DNA from: Cladophialophora immunda
Taxonomy: Eukaryota; Ascomycota; Eurotiomycetes; Chaetothyriales; Herpotrichiellaceae
Direction: 5' to 3'
Length of the DNA stretch: 64,000 bases
Assembly (NCBI RefSeq): GCF_000835495.1
Contig: NW_015622542.1
Location: forward strand, 5,292,485-5,356,484
Part shown: positions 33,563 through 45,625 of the stretch, piece after piece
Position numbering within the stretch: the first letter of the stretch is position 1
Layout: each line of letters begins with the position of its first letter
Notes under the pieces: generated by a model
Told to the model about the DNA's origin: nothing
Database searches by the model: none
Seen by the model: the letters and a program-made list of their open reading frames with translations, nothing else
Made by a program: the position numbers and the translations under genes

Positions 33563-34262
33563 TACAGAGATATGCGCATCTGTATACGGAGTACTAGTTT
33601 TACCCAGACACCCTACCTACTATACGTGCTGTAGTCTGGTATACTTGAATGGGTCGGACTTCCAACGCTTTAGCGCGATATGCGGTTGACTTGGATTGTA
33701 TAGCTGACCCCCAACAACACCCAGCAGGAGTGGTTGAGCAGTTCAGGATGTAAAGTTCGGACCCAATGTCTAGGTTCTTCATGCTGTTGCCCGCTAGCCG
33801 TTATCTAGCTTCTTCATAAGCACCAGCATATGCAGTCCCACTTTTCGGTCTCCAACATGCGCAATTCCGTGCCGATCATCTCGTGTAAAGCCGCCACTTG
33901 ACTCTCCCAGGTTCTAGTCTCGAGTCAAGAACGGCTCGTGAAAGGAGGCTGATATCAATCAGTCATGGCTATCGGCGCGGAGGTCCGTTGTAGAGTACTA
34001 GACCAACTGGAGATCGAGACGGTCGAACGCAGCCTCTCATGTCGGTTGATACCACCGTTCGGCCAAGCGACAGCACCACGATCGAGAGTCGAGATAAGCC
34101 AGTTAGACGGACAGGGAACAGGAACTTTTAAGAAGAGCAGTCGTCCTAGCCAGAAAGAAAGTCTCGAGGTTTGTACATTGCGATGCAACAACGACAACTA
34201 AAACCAGGAGGCTATACTCTAGACACTGGGAGGTGCCATACAGCCACTATCATCAGTACGCC
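33563..34262. promoter_or_regulatory. Divergent promoter of racemase and UNC93-like gene
   Basis: 700 bp with GATA-type sites at 33801-33806 (TTATCT) and 34092-34097 (AGATAA), as many as expected by chance. No TCGGNCCGA palindrome and no gene are seen. Confidence 0.4.
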
Positions 34263-35856
34263 ATGTCCGCTTCGAACGAGGTGCATCGGTTGTCACCCTG
34301 GCGATGGAACAACCCTTTGGTCCAAGCCGCCTTTACCTCAAGCATCTGTGCCTGCACTGCGGGGCTGTATGTCGCCATCAACGGCCTTGGTGCGTGCGAC
34401 AGGGGCCTTAGCCTTTACTATGTGTATCACTGACCGTGTGTACTGTAGGTGCTGGTGGTGGTAAACCCAGCTCCCAGACGGTGGCATCGACCACGAATGC
34501 CGTGAATGACACGCTATGGGTGTTCGCCTCTCTCGTTGGTGGTGCGCTGCTCAACCGCTTCGGACCGGCCAAGGTTCTGTGCTTCGGGGCGTCTGGATTT
34601 CCCGTGTACTTGTCCGGTTTCTGGATCTACGACAAGACCGGTAAAGAATGGGTGCCGCCGTTGATGGGTGCCCTTGCTGGCGGCACCGGGGGCGGACTCT
34701 GGGCTGTGCAGAACTGGGTAGCTACCGCTTATCCCACTGAACAGAACAAGGGTCTCTTCATTTGGATCAACTGGGCGGTAAGTGCTATGCTGGGGGGAGC
34801 TGTGGTCTCTTTCTCCTGGGCTCATTAGTTGGACAGATTATCAAATCCGGCGCCACGATCGGGTCTCTGATCGCGCTGGCGATCAATATTCACCGCACCG
34901 AGACCAGCGTCGCCTGGCAACTGTACCTAGCCTACGTGATCATCATGTGCCTTGCGACAGTGGCAGCCCTGTTCATGGCAAGACCCGAAACCCTCCGACG
35001 AAATGACGGCACAGCTCTTGCCATCTTCAAACGCCCAACCTTGAGAGAGGAGTTCAAGGCGCTTTGGGACGCTATCAGGACAAGAGAGATCATCCTCATG
35101 CTTCTTCCACTGTTTGTCTGCGAGTCATATCTCGCCCCATACACGTCCATCAACGGCTACTCTTTCACGCTTCGGACAAGGACCCTCAACAATGTCCTGT
35201 ACTGGTTAGTGCAAATCCCAGCTGGGTGGGTGCAATACAAGATAGCGGACTCACGCCGATTTGGACGTCGAACTCGCGCCTTTATTCTAACGACATTCGT
35301 CTTGATTTTTGTTCTTGGCGGTTTGATCGGCGCTATCATCCTCACCGCTGGGCCGGATTACAGAGACCGCTCGCTGGCGGGTCCTTCGATTGACTGGAGC
35401 GAGAGCAGATATGCCTCCCGCTGCGTCCTTTATATCGTGTGGGGGATCAGTTATGGGATGTTCTTCCAACTCCGACTGTGGTAAGTGTTGAGACGGAGCG
35501 GGCTGTAGTGAGAGAGCAGCGTTAACGATATCGATAGGTTCATGGGTGCACTCTCCAACGACCCCATCAAGCTTGGTAGATACTCGTCTCTGATTCCATG
35601 TCTGCAGGCGGCCGGTATCACGGTGGCATTTGGCATCGATTCTGCGAAAACCACATACTGGAAGCAAATCGTGGTGTGGTTCACTCTTTTCGGGGCTGCC
35701 TTTGCTTGTTTATACTACTTGGCTGCCTTCCACATAACAGAAACAAACTACTTCAAGGAGGAAGCGGTCATTGTACCTTTGGATGTGGCCGAAAAGGCGG
35801 GACATGACACAAGCACTCCTCCCTCCGAGTCCATTCACGAAGTTACAAAGGCATGA
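34263..35856 (+). CDS. UNC93-like multipass membrane protein
   Basis: The start at 34263 gives MSASNEVHRLSPWRWNNPLV. Introns at 34390-34448 and 34778-34836 and near 35480-35535 keep frame. About eleven hydrophobic segments are seen, with FTSSICACTAGLYVAINGLG, the TLWVFASLVGG region, a GGTGGGLWAVQNWVATAYP block and GISYGMFFQLRLW. This matches the fungal UNC93/DUF895 branch of the major facilitator fold. Functions of fungal members are largely unknown. Its gene is divergent from the racemase and borders the hydantoin genes, so it is a candidate carrier for hydantoins or carbamoyl amino acids (inference only); bacterial hydantoin permeases belong to the unrelated NCS1 family. Confidence 0.8.
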
Positions 35857-36858
35857 TGTTCAGGCGCACGTGCTACTGTAGGCAGAGGCCGAAATCGTGT
35901 GCTCTTCATACATATGGCAAAGAGGGGATGCTGGAGAGAGACTCAGGGCATACGTAGGAAATTAGTCGGGCAGTGAGAGGTTGTCTATTGTTGCGTGTGT
36001 GGTTCTCGTATTATAGTCGTTTATCCGCATTCTGAAGCTCTCGTGGTCCGTGGATGGGAAAGGCGGACGCATGTACTGCAAGTCTAACCAAGTCAGCCCT
36101 GTCTACCTTCTGTGTCTTCGATACTGAGAGCATAAAACCTGCTGCGGCTCTTAGACGACGGCCATCTACCTCGGTACACTGGCATTAGATACGGTACTTG
36201 AATCTCTTCTGGAAGAGTGTGATGTAGTCAGTATTGGGCAGGGAACTGGCCCAAGGGTCTATAATGCGGCTAAATCTGCTTCTTTCTACCTGAAGGAGGG
36301 TGGTCTCTAGGCTATGTCGATCCTCTATCACTGTCGGCGTCCGCCGATTGACGTCTTGGTCCTCCCAAAGATTGGCAGAAGCTATTTATACGGCCTCAAA
36401 CCATGGATGAAGTGGGAATGTGTATTAAAGTGGTCGACGCTGACTCTCTGATCGCCGCCGTTGCCGCACTGCCAATGTCCTGTAGTACATGAGTTTGGAA
36501 TTCTCCTACCCCTCTAGCCCCTCCACCCCCTCCCTGACTTGGTCCGGAGCAGGCGTTCTATCGGAGGAACGCGAGATATCCCTGGGCGGGTTTACACGGC
36601 GGGCGGCCTTCAGCAGATCCTTGCAGTATTAACCCCAGGGACACATATTTCCGATAGGAGCACAGTTGGCATCCAAGTCCACAGAGCGAGACCGGTTACT
36701 GCTTACAGTACGTTACTCCCCGACCACGGCCAGATCGGGAAGTATTTAAGTGTCATGATGGCCTTAGACTTCATCTTCTGTAACCACATCACCTGCGTCG
36801 GTTACCACGTTTCAAGTTGCAGTAGTCTCCCAGCACGAGCTCAAGGCCACTCACAAAC
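35857..36858. other. Intergenic region, promoter of the oxygenase gene
   Basis: About 1 kb. A pyrimidine-rich stretch lies near 36505-36535 (cctctagcccctccaccccc). The rest shows no coding exon, repeat or recognised site. Confidence 0.35.
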
Positions 36859-38242
36859 ATGGACGGATCCGCTTCCTCGACGACGACCCTCCAGCAGCCT
36901 GGACCTAACATAATTCGACTGCAACAAGGGATCACGCGGACCGTGAAGCCCGCCACCAGTGGTGAGAAGAGCTTCAAGGAAATCCCGGTTCTGGACGTGT
37001 CCCGCATGTACAGCGAGGACCTGGCCGAGCGAGAGAAGCTGGCAGTCGAGGTTCGTGATGCCGCGACCAAGGTCGGGTTCATGCAGATCAAGAACCACGG
37101 CGTGCCTCAAGAGGCGATCGACGCGGCGTTTGATCACGTCAAGGAGTTCTTCGCCCTGCCTCTGGACGCGAAGATGAAGTTGACGCAACATCAAAACCCT
37201 CACTTTCTGGGCTACGAGCCTCTCTACGAGACCAATGTCGGCGGGCTCAAGCGCGGAGGTCAGTAAACACGCCGTCCAGTTCAGAAAAGAAGGTGGAGGC
37301 GAACCTCGGGCCAAACAGTCGCTAATCGCGTCCTACAGATTGCAAGGAGTCGTTTTCCTTCGCCTACGACCCAGACGACGATCCGTCCGGGGGCAAGGAC
37401 ATGCCTGCTATCATCAGGAGAGTCTCTCAATGGCCAGAACCGTCCGTCGTCCCGGGATATCGCGAGGCGTTGGTCAAGTATCAGCAGTCACTGCTTGCTT
37501 TGGCCAGACGCTTTATTCGCATATTCGCCCTGGCTTTGAACCTGCCCGAAGACCACTTTGATAAGATGGTCACTCACCCGCTGGCCGGCGTGCGCACTTT
37601 ACACTATCCTCCCATGACGGGGTCGGACGACCAAGAGATTGGCCTTGGTGCCCATACCGATATCGAATGTTCGTGGCCCACTCATTCCCTCTCGCCTTCT
37701 TGGTTTCTTGGGGGGAAATGTCATTCCTGCCATAATTAATTAATGTTGACGCTACTTAGTCTTCACCATCATCGTCCAGACCATCAACAAGCACCCGGCG
37801 CTTGAGGTCCTGAATGCAGACGGCGAGTGGATCAAGCTCTACCCGCAGTTCGGCTGCTTCGTGGTCAATCTTTCCGATATGATGATGCGGATGACCAACG
37901 ACATCTTCTTGTCGACGGTCCACCGTGTCATCAACCGCGGCGAGACGGATCGCTATTCGATCCCGTTCTTCTTCGGCGCCAATGCCAACGAGCTCATCGA
38001 GGTTTTGCCCAGTTGCACCTCGGAAGAGAATCCCCCCAAATACGAGGGAATGACCACTTATGATGTAAGGCTCCTACAAAGGCAGATGAATCATTGACAC
38101 TGACGTTGAGGGATGCCAGCACTCGAATGCACGTCTTCGGATTGCAAGGTACCAGCATCCCAATGCCAAACAGGCACAAGTGTTTCTACCCAAGAAATAC
38201 GTCGTACGGAAAGGTGTGCCCGTGTTCCCGGAGGAGCAGTAG
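36859..38242 (+). CDS. 2-oxoglutarate/Fe(II)-dependent oxygenase, IPNS-like
   Basis: Four exons; the junctions join GLKRG to DCKESFSF, HTDIE to FFTIIVQ and TTYD to HSNARLR. The N-terminal DIOX_N block (EIPVLDVSRMY, GFMQIKNHGVP) is followed by the double-stranded beta-helix core with LGAHTDIE (iron His and Asp), TVHRVINRG (second iron His) and the RYSIPFFFG Arg/Ser pair that binds 2-oxoglutarate. Family knowledge: soluble fungal oxygenases that hydroxylate, desaturate or cyclise small molecules. It lies between the hydantoin genes and the double regulator and carries no shared promoter motif, so its pathway is unknown. A link to amino acid or hydantoin use is only possible by position. Confidence 0.9.
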
Positions 38243-38494
38243 ATACACGGTGGTGGGTAGGATCGTAGTGTGACTGCGAGGAGATGGAGATCGAAACGGA
38301 GGACGAGAAAGAACCATGTTGGTACTCTGACTTAGCATGGTGCCAATGGGCCACAAGAACTGAGGACTATGTAACTTGACGGGCTTCTAGAACCTCGCAA
38401 ATACCATAGGCCAGCTTCAAGTATCTCTTTCCCCATCATAACATGGCTCAGGTCTAATCGTGTGATTGACAGACCTCCTCGCACTTCTGCCCGG

Positions 38495-41400
38495 TCATCC
38501 TTTTCGTTCCATCATAGCTTCTAAATGTCTCGAAAAGCCATAGGACAGAGTGTCTTGATCAGTTTCGAGCGTCGCCAAAAGTTTGGTGCATTGCCTTAGC
38601 AGGCTTTCATGGCCATCCCCTGGGTCTCGACTGGCTTGCGTTGAAATCGCCAGGGTCAACCCTGCGGACAGCAAGGAGTGCACAGTCGGCCATGTGATGG
38701 GGAAGTAGCTGAACGCGGGCTCAGTGTCCCATTGCGCCTGGCCACCCAGAACGAGTCGACGTATCCAGTCGGTCTGAGGCGCAAGGATGTCTGTGCAGGC
38801 TTCGATGAAACCGGGGGCAGTGTTACACCCATGCTGGAGAGTACCTGTCCATGGATGGCTCCTTTCCATGAGCAACAAGCCACCGTGATATAACAGCTTG
38901 CCCCAAGAATTGACGACGGGCGGCATCTGCGCAGTCGCTTCGGCGTTGGCTATTTCCGTCATGTTCAAATCTGCCATCCAACAATCCATCCACTTTTTCA
39001 GTTGGTCTTGACTGTATTGCCTCCAGCTCTCCGCGTTCTCCGAAGTCATTTGTGTGCCACTATCACTAAGTGTCTTGTTGAGCAGTGCGGCTTTCAAGCG
39101 ATTCAGTTTGTAGATATGCGAAGATACTTTCTCGGACGCAGTATTAGCTTGGATGTATTTGACAAACTGGTTACGAGAAGTCAGCTGCACGCCGGAAAGG
39201 GAGCATAGATGCTAGACACCCACATTATGCCGGTCAGGTAGTTGGGTTGGCCGCCCGAATGCAATTGATATCTCGCTGGATGATATATAAGTCAGTACGC
39301 GGCGCGGCGCGCTCCGAAAAGGTTGTATATTATTGGACGTACCATTCAAGGCAGTAGGCAGTTCTGTGCAAGAGAGCATTTTCTTCTCTCTCTTCCTGTG
39401 ACTGTCGTTCAACCTTGATGTTGGCCAGGTCAAGGCATAAGCGCGACACAAGTCCGAGAACGCGCCACACATCACCCGCGGCCGGGTTTAATAGAATGTA
39501 TATGCAGGTCAGAATTGCTATGCGAAGAGTTTTAGATCTGCATGTCTCGTTCGACCACTGCCATTCGCGCATGGCTTTCAAGAAGTATGTCGAGGACCAC
39601 GCCGCCATCCGACGGTCAGCTTTGCCGATAATATGGGTAGAAATTGCGAGGATCAGGGAGAGGGTGACAGAGGCAGTGGAGTCGCCATCCGATGCAGCCA
39701 CGTAGAGCTCATCCAACATTTCTTGGCGACAGATTGGATAAAAAATATTGATCGAATGCCCAAACAGGGTCATCAGCGTGGTGGCAACGGATGGAGGCGG
39801 GAGGTCAGTGTCTAGAGGAGGAATACCTGCAAGGAGAGATGTGCGAGAGCTCCAACTCTGGCCATGTCCCGGTGTAGAAAATGCGGCAAGGTGTAGAGCT
39901 TGGTGGCTCATTTGCCCCATTTGCACAAAGACACTTGTGTGGCCGTAGAAGGTCAAAGTGGCATCCAACTTCTCGGCGTTTACGATGTCGCCCACGACAA
40001 GGTGGTTCGAGAGTTGAGGCGAAGTAATGAGTCCTGTTCCAGGACCGGAAATAGCGACAGGCTCACACTCACCAGACAATAGGCTGGTAAGTTGCTCCAG
40101 TGAACTGGGTTCATGTGCTCGTTGTCGTTGTGTCTGGATCAACTCTTGTAGTCGCGACCGCAGTGCAGAGATATACCTAGAGATCATCAGTCAGAAGCCA
40201 CCCCTTCACAGTATACATGGATCATAGATATGACAGAAGCATTCCTGTGAATGAGGCCGTCTCTGAATGTTTATTTTCTCGTCCATACCTAGCATGGGTT
40301 GAGAAGAGTTGAAACTTACTGTCGAGGAATCTCCTCCGATAACACATAGTCATAATAAAGGCAAGCGCTATCTGACTTTGAACAGTAACGACAGGCAGGA
40401 AGTTGCCGGTCGCATTTAATTCGTCGGCGTCGGCAGCTGTTGCACGATGGCAAGAGGTCTATGGCCTGCTGTATCTGTGCATACAGAGCGTCGTTCCAAA
40501 TAAACTCCGTGGCAGGATAGTCGTGGTGGCGGGACAGGTCTATGGGAAGAATTTCGGCGCAGACGGCGCTCTGATCGCCATTGATGTCGTCTAAGCTTGC
40601 ATCTGGAAATGGATAGGAAAAGCTGGATTCGATGTCTATGTCAAAATTGTAGAGCTCTTGCAAACGATCTTCTTCCGCCGGGAAAATCTCGTGGCACATA
40701 GTGAAAGAATACGTGTTTGAGTCCGCAACCTCTGCTGGGGTCGGGCGTGGGCGCTGTTGTCCCATAGAGTAGAGGTCTTCAATGACTTTGTGAAGGACAA
40801 TATCGTCCAGCTCTTTGAGGTTCGCGGAGTCATCAGCGGTGAGTACTATCTGGCCAGGACGTAGAAAGGTCTTCAGCACGGTTCTCTTCAGGTTGTCGAA
40901 GAGATCTCCAGCATATGCTGCGGCCGCCCAGCGCTCTGATAGAAGAGTCTGGCAAGTCCTGTGGTCAGCTGAATGCTTTCTTCGAGCAAGATGGACACGT
41001 ACAAACACTGCAGACAAGTGAGTGAGATTGCTGACGATTTCCTGATTTGGGAACAATGCCCGGGCAATGGTCGGCTTCTCTTTGAGAATATACAGCATCG
41101 TGGTCCCAGCTTCGAAGGCATTGTGGACAATATGGAAGGTAAAGGTGAGATATGACGTTTGAGCGGTGCTCCAACATCCTTTGGCCATGTGGAAGGCCGC
41201 ATGGAAGCATGCTCGAAGTGACTGTTTCGATGGATTGGGGTTGCGACAACATGGGCGATGGAGCATAACGCGATTGTTCCAGACACACGGTAACAGCCAC
41301 TCTGGGGCCGTCTCAATCATGGACAGAATATCTTGATGTAGCTGTTCAATCCGGCCTTCTACTTCTGTCTGCCACTGATCGTAGGTGAGGTCGCCGAGCG

Positions 41401-42815
41401 GGCGGTTGAAGTATTGAACAGAGCAAATTTCGGACTGGATTTGCCGGAAGCGCACCACGTTGAGAAATTGGAACTTGATGCGCCGTCCACTGGTGTCAAT
41501 ATGGTCCCGGCGAATACAACAGTCCTCGTACTCGGAAGGATATTGAGTATTGATGTGTTCGTCCATCAAGGTGAAAGGACGATGCGATGTGACGGTGAGC
41601 GATCTCTCAATTGCATATGTCTGGTACGTCTAGTCAGCCAGCCAGCCTCGAATTGGGGTCAATGGGTGCCTTTTACCGCCCAAAAAATGCGTCTGCGAAG
41701 GTCCACCGAGACCAGGTCGAGACTGAGATCATCCCAAGGCTCTTTATGCAACCCAAGCTCAATAGCAATTCGCATGGCTTCTCCCGCAAGGTGCCAGAGG
41801 TTGCCTGTATATGGGAGCAGGGCGGCAAATTGTTGCAGGAGTAAGATGCATTGCATCGATCTCAACGTTGCATACTTCAGAAACTCGTCGTGTCTGAGGG
41901 CGTCTTGGTGCAACGGTTCGGCCACGGACAGAACATCGGAAAAATTGGGTGTCTTGCAGGTGAGAGTCACTATGGCGAGGACCATGGCAACCACAAAGTA
42001 TGCCTCATGTGGTACTGCAGCAGCCGACTCATCGTAGACCAGAGCGAACTGCCAGCGGAGATCACCCTCGAGAAAGTAGGGATATTGAGGCAGAATTTTA
42101 TCGACATACTTGTCAAACAGCACTTTGGCTATGCTTTTCGGGATGTCTCGCAGACCACTGCGCTGCGTGTCCCCTCGACAGATCTCAGCGCTCACGCTCT
42201 GTGACAACGACAGAGGCAATTCCGCGCAACTTGTCAGTATTTGGCGATACGGGATACGATCGAAATTGTCGACCACCGCCCTGCTGGCATACTCGGTGGC
42301 GACTTTGGCCACATTCACGCTGATCGGTGATGCATCCACATGCAGCGGTGGTATCACGTCGAACCCCGACTCCGCGACCTTGGTGGAATCTGGAGTACAC
42401 CACGTCCGTGGCGTTTGATAGTTTCGACACTTTCTAAGGACACATATCGAGCTATCGCCTGGTTTATCGGCCTGTCCAAGTTGAAGTTCGAATGCTGCAA
42501 TTGTCTCCTCGAGAAACTTGACAACGCTGCTGCAGCATCAGAACTAGGACCAGGGAGCCCATAAGAAAGGGTCGCTTGCGAGTATCTTACCTTCGCGGTA
42601 CCTCGCCTTTGGTATCCCGATCGATACTCATGCACTCCACCCCGGCGCGTTTGCATGAGGTGCATGTTGGCAGTATGTTATCACACTTGTCAAGCTTGGT
42701 TAACGCATCCATCCGTATTCATCCGAAAACAGAAATATTCAAGACGTACCCGCTTCTTGCCTCTGTAGCATCTGGCGCATGCAAACGAGGCGCGCACTCG
42801 AGTCCGCGGCGGCAT
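38495..42815 (-). CDS. Two Zn2Cys6 transcription factors in one open frame
   Basis: The frame starts at 42815 (caccATGCC, MPPRTRVRASF). First unit: zinc cluster CARCYRGKKR joined to CDNILPTCTSCKRAGVEC, a VVKFLEETIAAFELQL coiled coil, then a fungal_trans region (LWHLAGEAMRIAIELG, RPFTLMDEHI). With no stop, a linker of about 100 residues then leads to a second zinc cluster, CNSCRRRRIKCDRQLPACRYC...C, near 40345-40435. An intron (about 40190-40320) joins it to QYISALRSRLQEL, a second dimerisation region, and a second fungal_trans domain (SISIAFGRPTQLPD) ending at 38495. No Met stands close before the second zinc cluster. So either one protein of about 1270 residues or two genes wrongly joined here. 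Targets are unknown. Confidence 0.7.
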
Positions 42816-43408
42816 GGTGACACGACTGATCTCGATAACGAACAGAGCAAGTCGAAAACGTGTCGACGGCCGGAATCTCGCGATAGGATGCTAAAGCCAT
42901 GTCTAGTAGTACTTGAGGAAATCAAGTGCCCCAGATTCACCTGTTCATCCTTGTCTGGGTCTCAAGCTAGACGCTTGCGAGATAGGATCTTGCGGGTTTC
43001 TCCTAGCGGGGAGAGCATTTTTACGAACGCCGCACCTCTGATTGGTCTTTTGGGGATGAGGACTGCTGGGCAAAGTGCGAACAATGGCGGATACATCGAC
43101 GAGTGATGGTGATCATGGCTATTCACCAGAATCAGTGCCCGGCTGCACAGTTTCTGGTAGTGCTCAAGCGGCTAAGTGGCTATCACCGGCCCAGGACGTT
43201 TCGCGTAAGTCCGCCAGGCACTGGCGGATACAAGCGATATCAACACTCCCGAATCACGTTCAGCTTATCCTAATTCGGTTTAGTCAATCGCTAGCCTATC
43301 TTGGCATTGAGCCTTCCCCGCATTTTCTCCTCACTATCTTTTAACCCTCAAAACATGTACTTTTTGTTCTCCTTCAATTACCACAGCGATTCCAGGATGC
43401 CCCAGCAC
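42816..43408. other. Upstream region of the double regulator
   Basis: 593 bp between the regulator start and the 3' end of the secreted hydrolase. No gene or clear site is seen. Confidence 0.35.
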
Positions 43409-44845
43409 TCAGCTTGGCGGTACGTTGGCCACTTCAGCATCCGAGACATACTCTTGAGCCTGATAGTCGAGGCAAATACCCCGAGCCAGAGCGGCTGACG
43501 CCGCAGCCTTGATTTTGGCGACATAGTCATCGTGGGTTGGATAGAGAGAATCGAGCTCTGCGCCAGGAAGGGGCTTTAAATACCCCGTCCCAACGGCCCC
43601 CCCAAGACCCGAATAGCTAGCGACAGGAACAGTGATCGGCGGCAAGCGGACTCCGCCGATGGCATTGCCGTTCTGATCGCGCACAAGGTAAGAGCCGTTG
43701 GCGTTGTGTCCACGCTCCATGATGGGAAAACTCGGGGGCGCGGTACCGTTGCGCACCCACGTGGACATGTGGCGGTACGCGGCGTCCAAGGTTGTTCTCC
43801 AGTCGATGCTTGTCAGGGAGGTATTACCGAAGTTGACCAGGGGTAGGCCGTCACGCTGAGCGATGGCGTTGATCTCGTTGAGGACGGCGGTGTTGATGTG
43901 CCCAGCGCCGGCAGTCTCCCAATATCGATACTTGCCCGTGTCTGGTTGCCATGAGTTCTCGTCGGTCACGTTGAGGGCTTCAGTCTCGGTATTGACTTCA
44001 AAGACAGGCACGTCCAAGTCATCCCGAATCCGAGCTGGGAAGGCGCGCGCGGGAGCGGGCAGTGGACGCAGAGTTGCTGAGATGTTCAGAAAGTCGGCAG
44101 CCTGGCCAAATCCAATCACTGGCAGAATGCCGTCGAAAGACCTGTTGAGTATTTGGGGACCATCAGCATAGGCAATGAGCCGTGTTCCGGATTGCGATTC
44201 GCCGACGGCGAAGATATGTTGCGCTTTAAGGCTTCCTAGCACACCGCCGGCGTTGTGGCGCACAGCATTTGCGGCCTGGGTGTAGATGTCGTATGACAAG
44301 CCATCGTCAGGGATGGACAGTCTTGAATATCGCTCGGGGTCCCATTGATGAAGCCCGAGGGGATTAGAGATACCTGGCGTGCCCTCGATGCCGACCTTTT
44401 GACAAGTCACGGCGGCAAATACATATCCAGCCTCATACACACCGGGATGGTCCGATATGGCCAGGTCAGAGCCGAAGGAGACATTGTCCCATTCAATTAT
44501 GACATCGCCATTGAAGTCATCGGTGTTGGAGGGGCGGCGAACAAGGATACGGGTTCTATACGCCGCAGTGCCATTGTAATTCAAGACGAACTTGCCGTCG
44601 AGTGGGACCTTGCCACCGACCAAGTTGAAGCGTGTTGCATTGCCACTGAAGAAGAACTCCTCTTCGACATACCCGATCCTGCTGATGTTTCCGAGGTAGC
44701 TGCTAAATGGGCGGCCGTGGGAGCCCCCTACGATGGGGCCCTCGACTTTTGGTATAATTGGCACCGCTCCCTTGGTTGCGAATGCGAGCGGACTGACGAC
44801 ATTGAGCCCAGCGAAGAGGAGTGCCCCAAAAGTCTTTAGGTCCAT
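43409..44845 (-). CDS. Secreted alpha/beta hydrolase
   Basis: A single exon of 478 residues from MDLKTFGALLFAGLNV, a likely signal peptide cleaved near residue 23. The start at 44845 is preferred because the signal peptide begins there. The nucleophile elbow is VGESQSGTRLIAYA, and an HINTAVL block near the middle may carry the catalytic His. Several N-glycosylation sequons (NISR, NATR, NGTAA, NRSF, NVTD) fit an extracellular protein. It resembles the broad alpha/beta-hydrolase domain group with sequences such as VIIEWDNVSFG and GLSYDIYTQAANAVR; the substrate cannot be named. It lies between the double regulator and a sugar carrier, and an ester-hydrolysing role in plant-polymer use is conceivable. 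Confidence 0.8.
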   Translation of the reverse strand: MDLKTFGALLFAGLNVVSPLAFATKGAVPIIPKVEGPIVGGSHGRPFSSYLGNISRIGYVEEEFFFSGNATRFNLVGGKVPLDGKFVLNYNGTAAYRTRILVRRPSNTDDFNGDVIIEWDNVSFGSDLAISDHPGVYEAGYVFAAVTCQKVGIEGTPGISNPLGLHQWDPERYSRLSIPDDGLSYDIYTQAANAVRHNAGGVLGSLKAQHIFAVGESQSGTRLIAYADGPQILNRSFDGILPVIGFGQAADFLNISATLRPLPAPARAFPARIRDDLDVPVFEVNTETEALNVTDENSWQPDTGKYRYWETAGAGHINTAVLNEINAIAQRDGLPLVNFGNTSLTSIDWRTTLDAAYRHMSTWVRNGTAPPSFPIMERGHNANGSYLVRDQNGNAIGGVRLPPITVPVASYSGLGGAVGTGYLKPLPGAELDSLYPTHDDYVAKIKAAASAALARGICLDYQAQEYVSDAEVANVPPS

Positions 44846-45625
44846 GACAGGGATGTCTGACAAAAGGGATAGGTGAATCGACGTCTTCCTTCCAAATAGA
44901 TGCTCCTTACGTGGCACTCATAGTGAGCTCGAAGGCAAATCCCTTCCTTATATCTCGTAGGAGCGGATAATGTTATCCGAGCAGGCAGAGGCTGAGAATC
45001 TGGGGGTCCCCAGGGGATAGTGCATGAAGTGGAGATCGCGGTGAGTCGGTGAGTCGGTGAGCCGCTAGAATATGCAAGCGTCGCAGATATTTCCTCCTGC
45101 GTCGTAGGATCCGCTCGGCCTGATCTGGAGATCCAGTTGCCATCAATTTCGGTAAAAGGGGCGTACTGCCCGGGAACGCCAACCTCCTCTCTTACTTGAG
45201 CATATTAAACCTTATCCAACAGACATTCGGTATAACATACGCCACACTGCCCAATACTCATCCAAACGAACTGCTTTTCCGGACTCGGAGGTAAACGTCC
45301 AAAATCCACCCAAGAAAGGTCACAGTTGTCTTTCTTAGTGGCACGCACAAGGAAGCTAAGCCTACACCCCTGGTCATCACGGTATACTCTTGCTGATTGG
45401 CAAGAACATGAGGCTTCCGGCAGTCCTAAGCAAAAGCGTTGCGAGATCTCGTACGACAGGAGGGATGTCTGGGTTATATCTCAATCTCCTTTCCTACCCA
45501 GCTCTATCAACGAGGCCGGAGTTCCAGCTACCAATGGTACTGGCCGATTCAAATCACCCGGGTGGCAGTTGAGCTCGAGGGCCTCCGACACAGGCCCCTA
45601 TCCTTAATAGACGTCCCTTACATCG
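44846..45625. other. Intergenic region, nothing recognised
   Basis: 780 bp between the hydrolase start and the sugar transporter 3' end, with a short 8-bp tandem repeat (separate entry). No coding exon is recognised. Confidence 0.35.
45041..45064. repeat. Short tandem repeat, 8-bp unit
   Basis: Three units GTGAGTCG, GTGAGTCG and GTGAGCCG in a row. Probably a minor microsatellite about 200 bp before the hydrolase start. Confidence 0.8.

Noticed and set aside
31138..34097. GATA-type sites in the hydantoin gene promoters as proof of nitrogen control
   Set aside because: HGATAR is expected about three times per kb on both strands; the four seen are no excess. Nitrogen control remains plausible on biological grounds only.
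43075..43344. Short open frame upstream of the double regulator
   Set aside because: No recognisable domain and no supporting exons; likely random open DNA.
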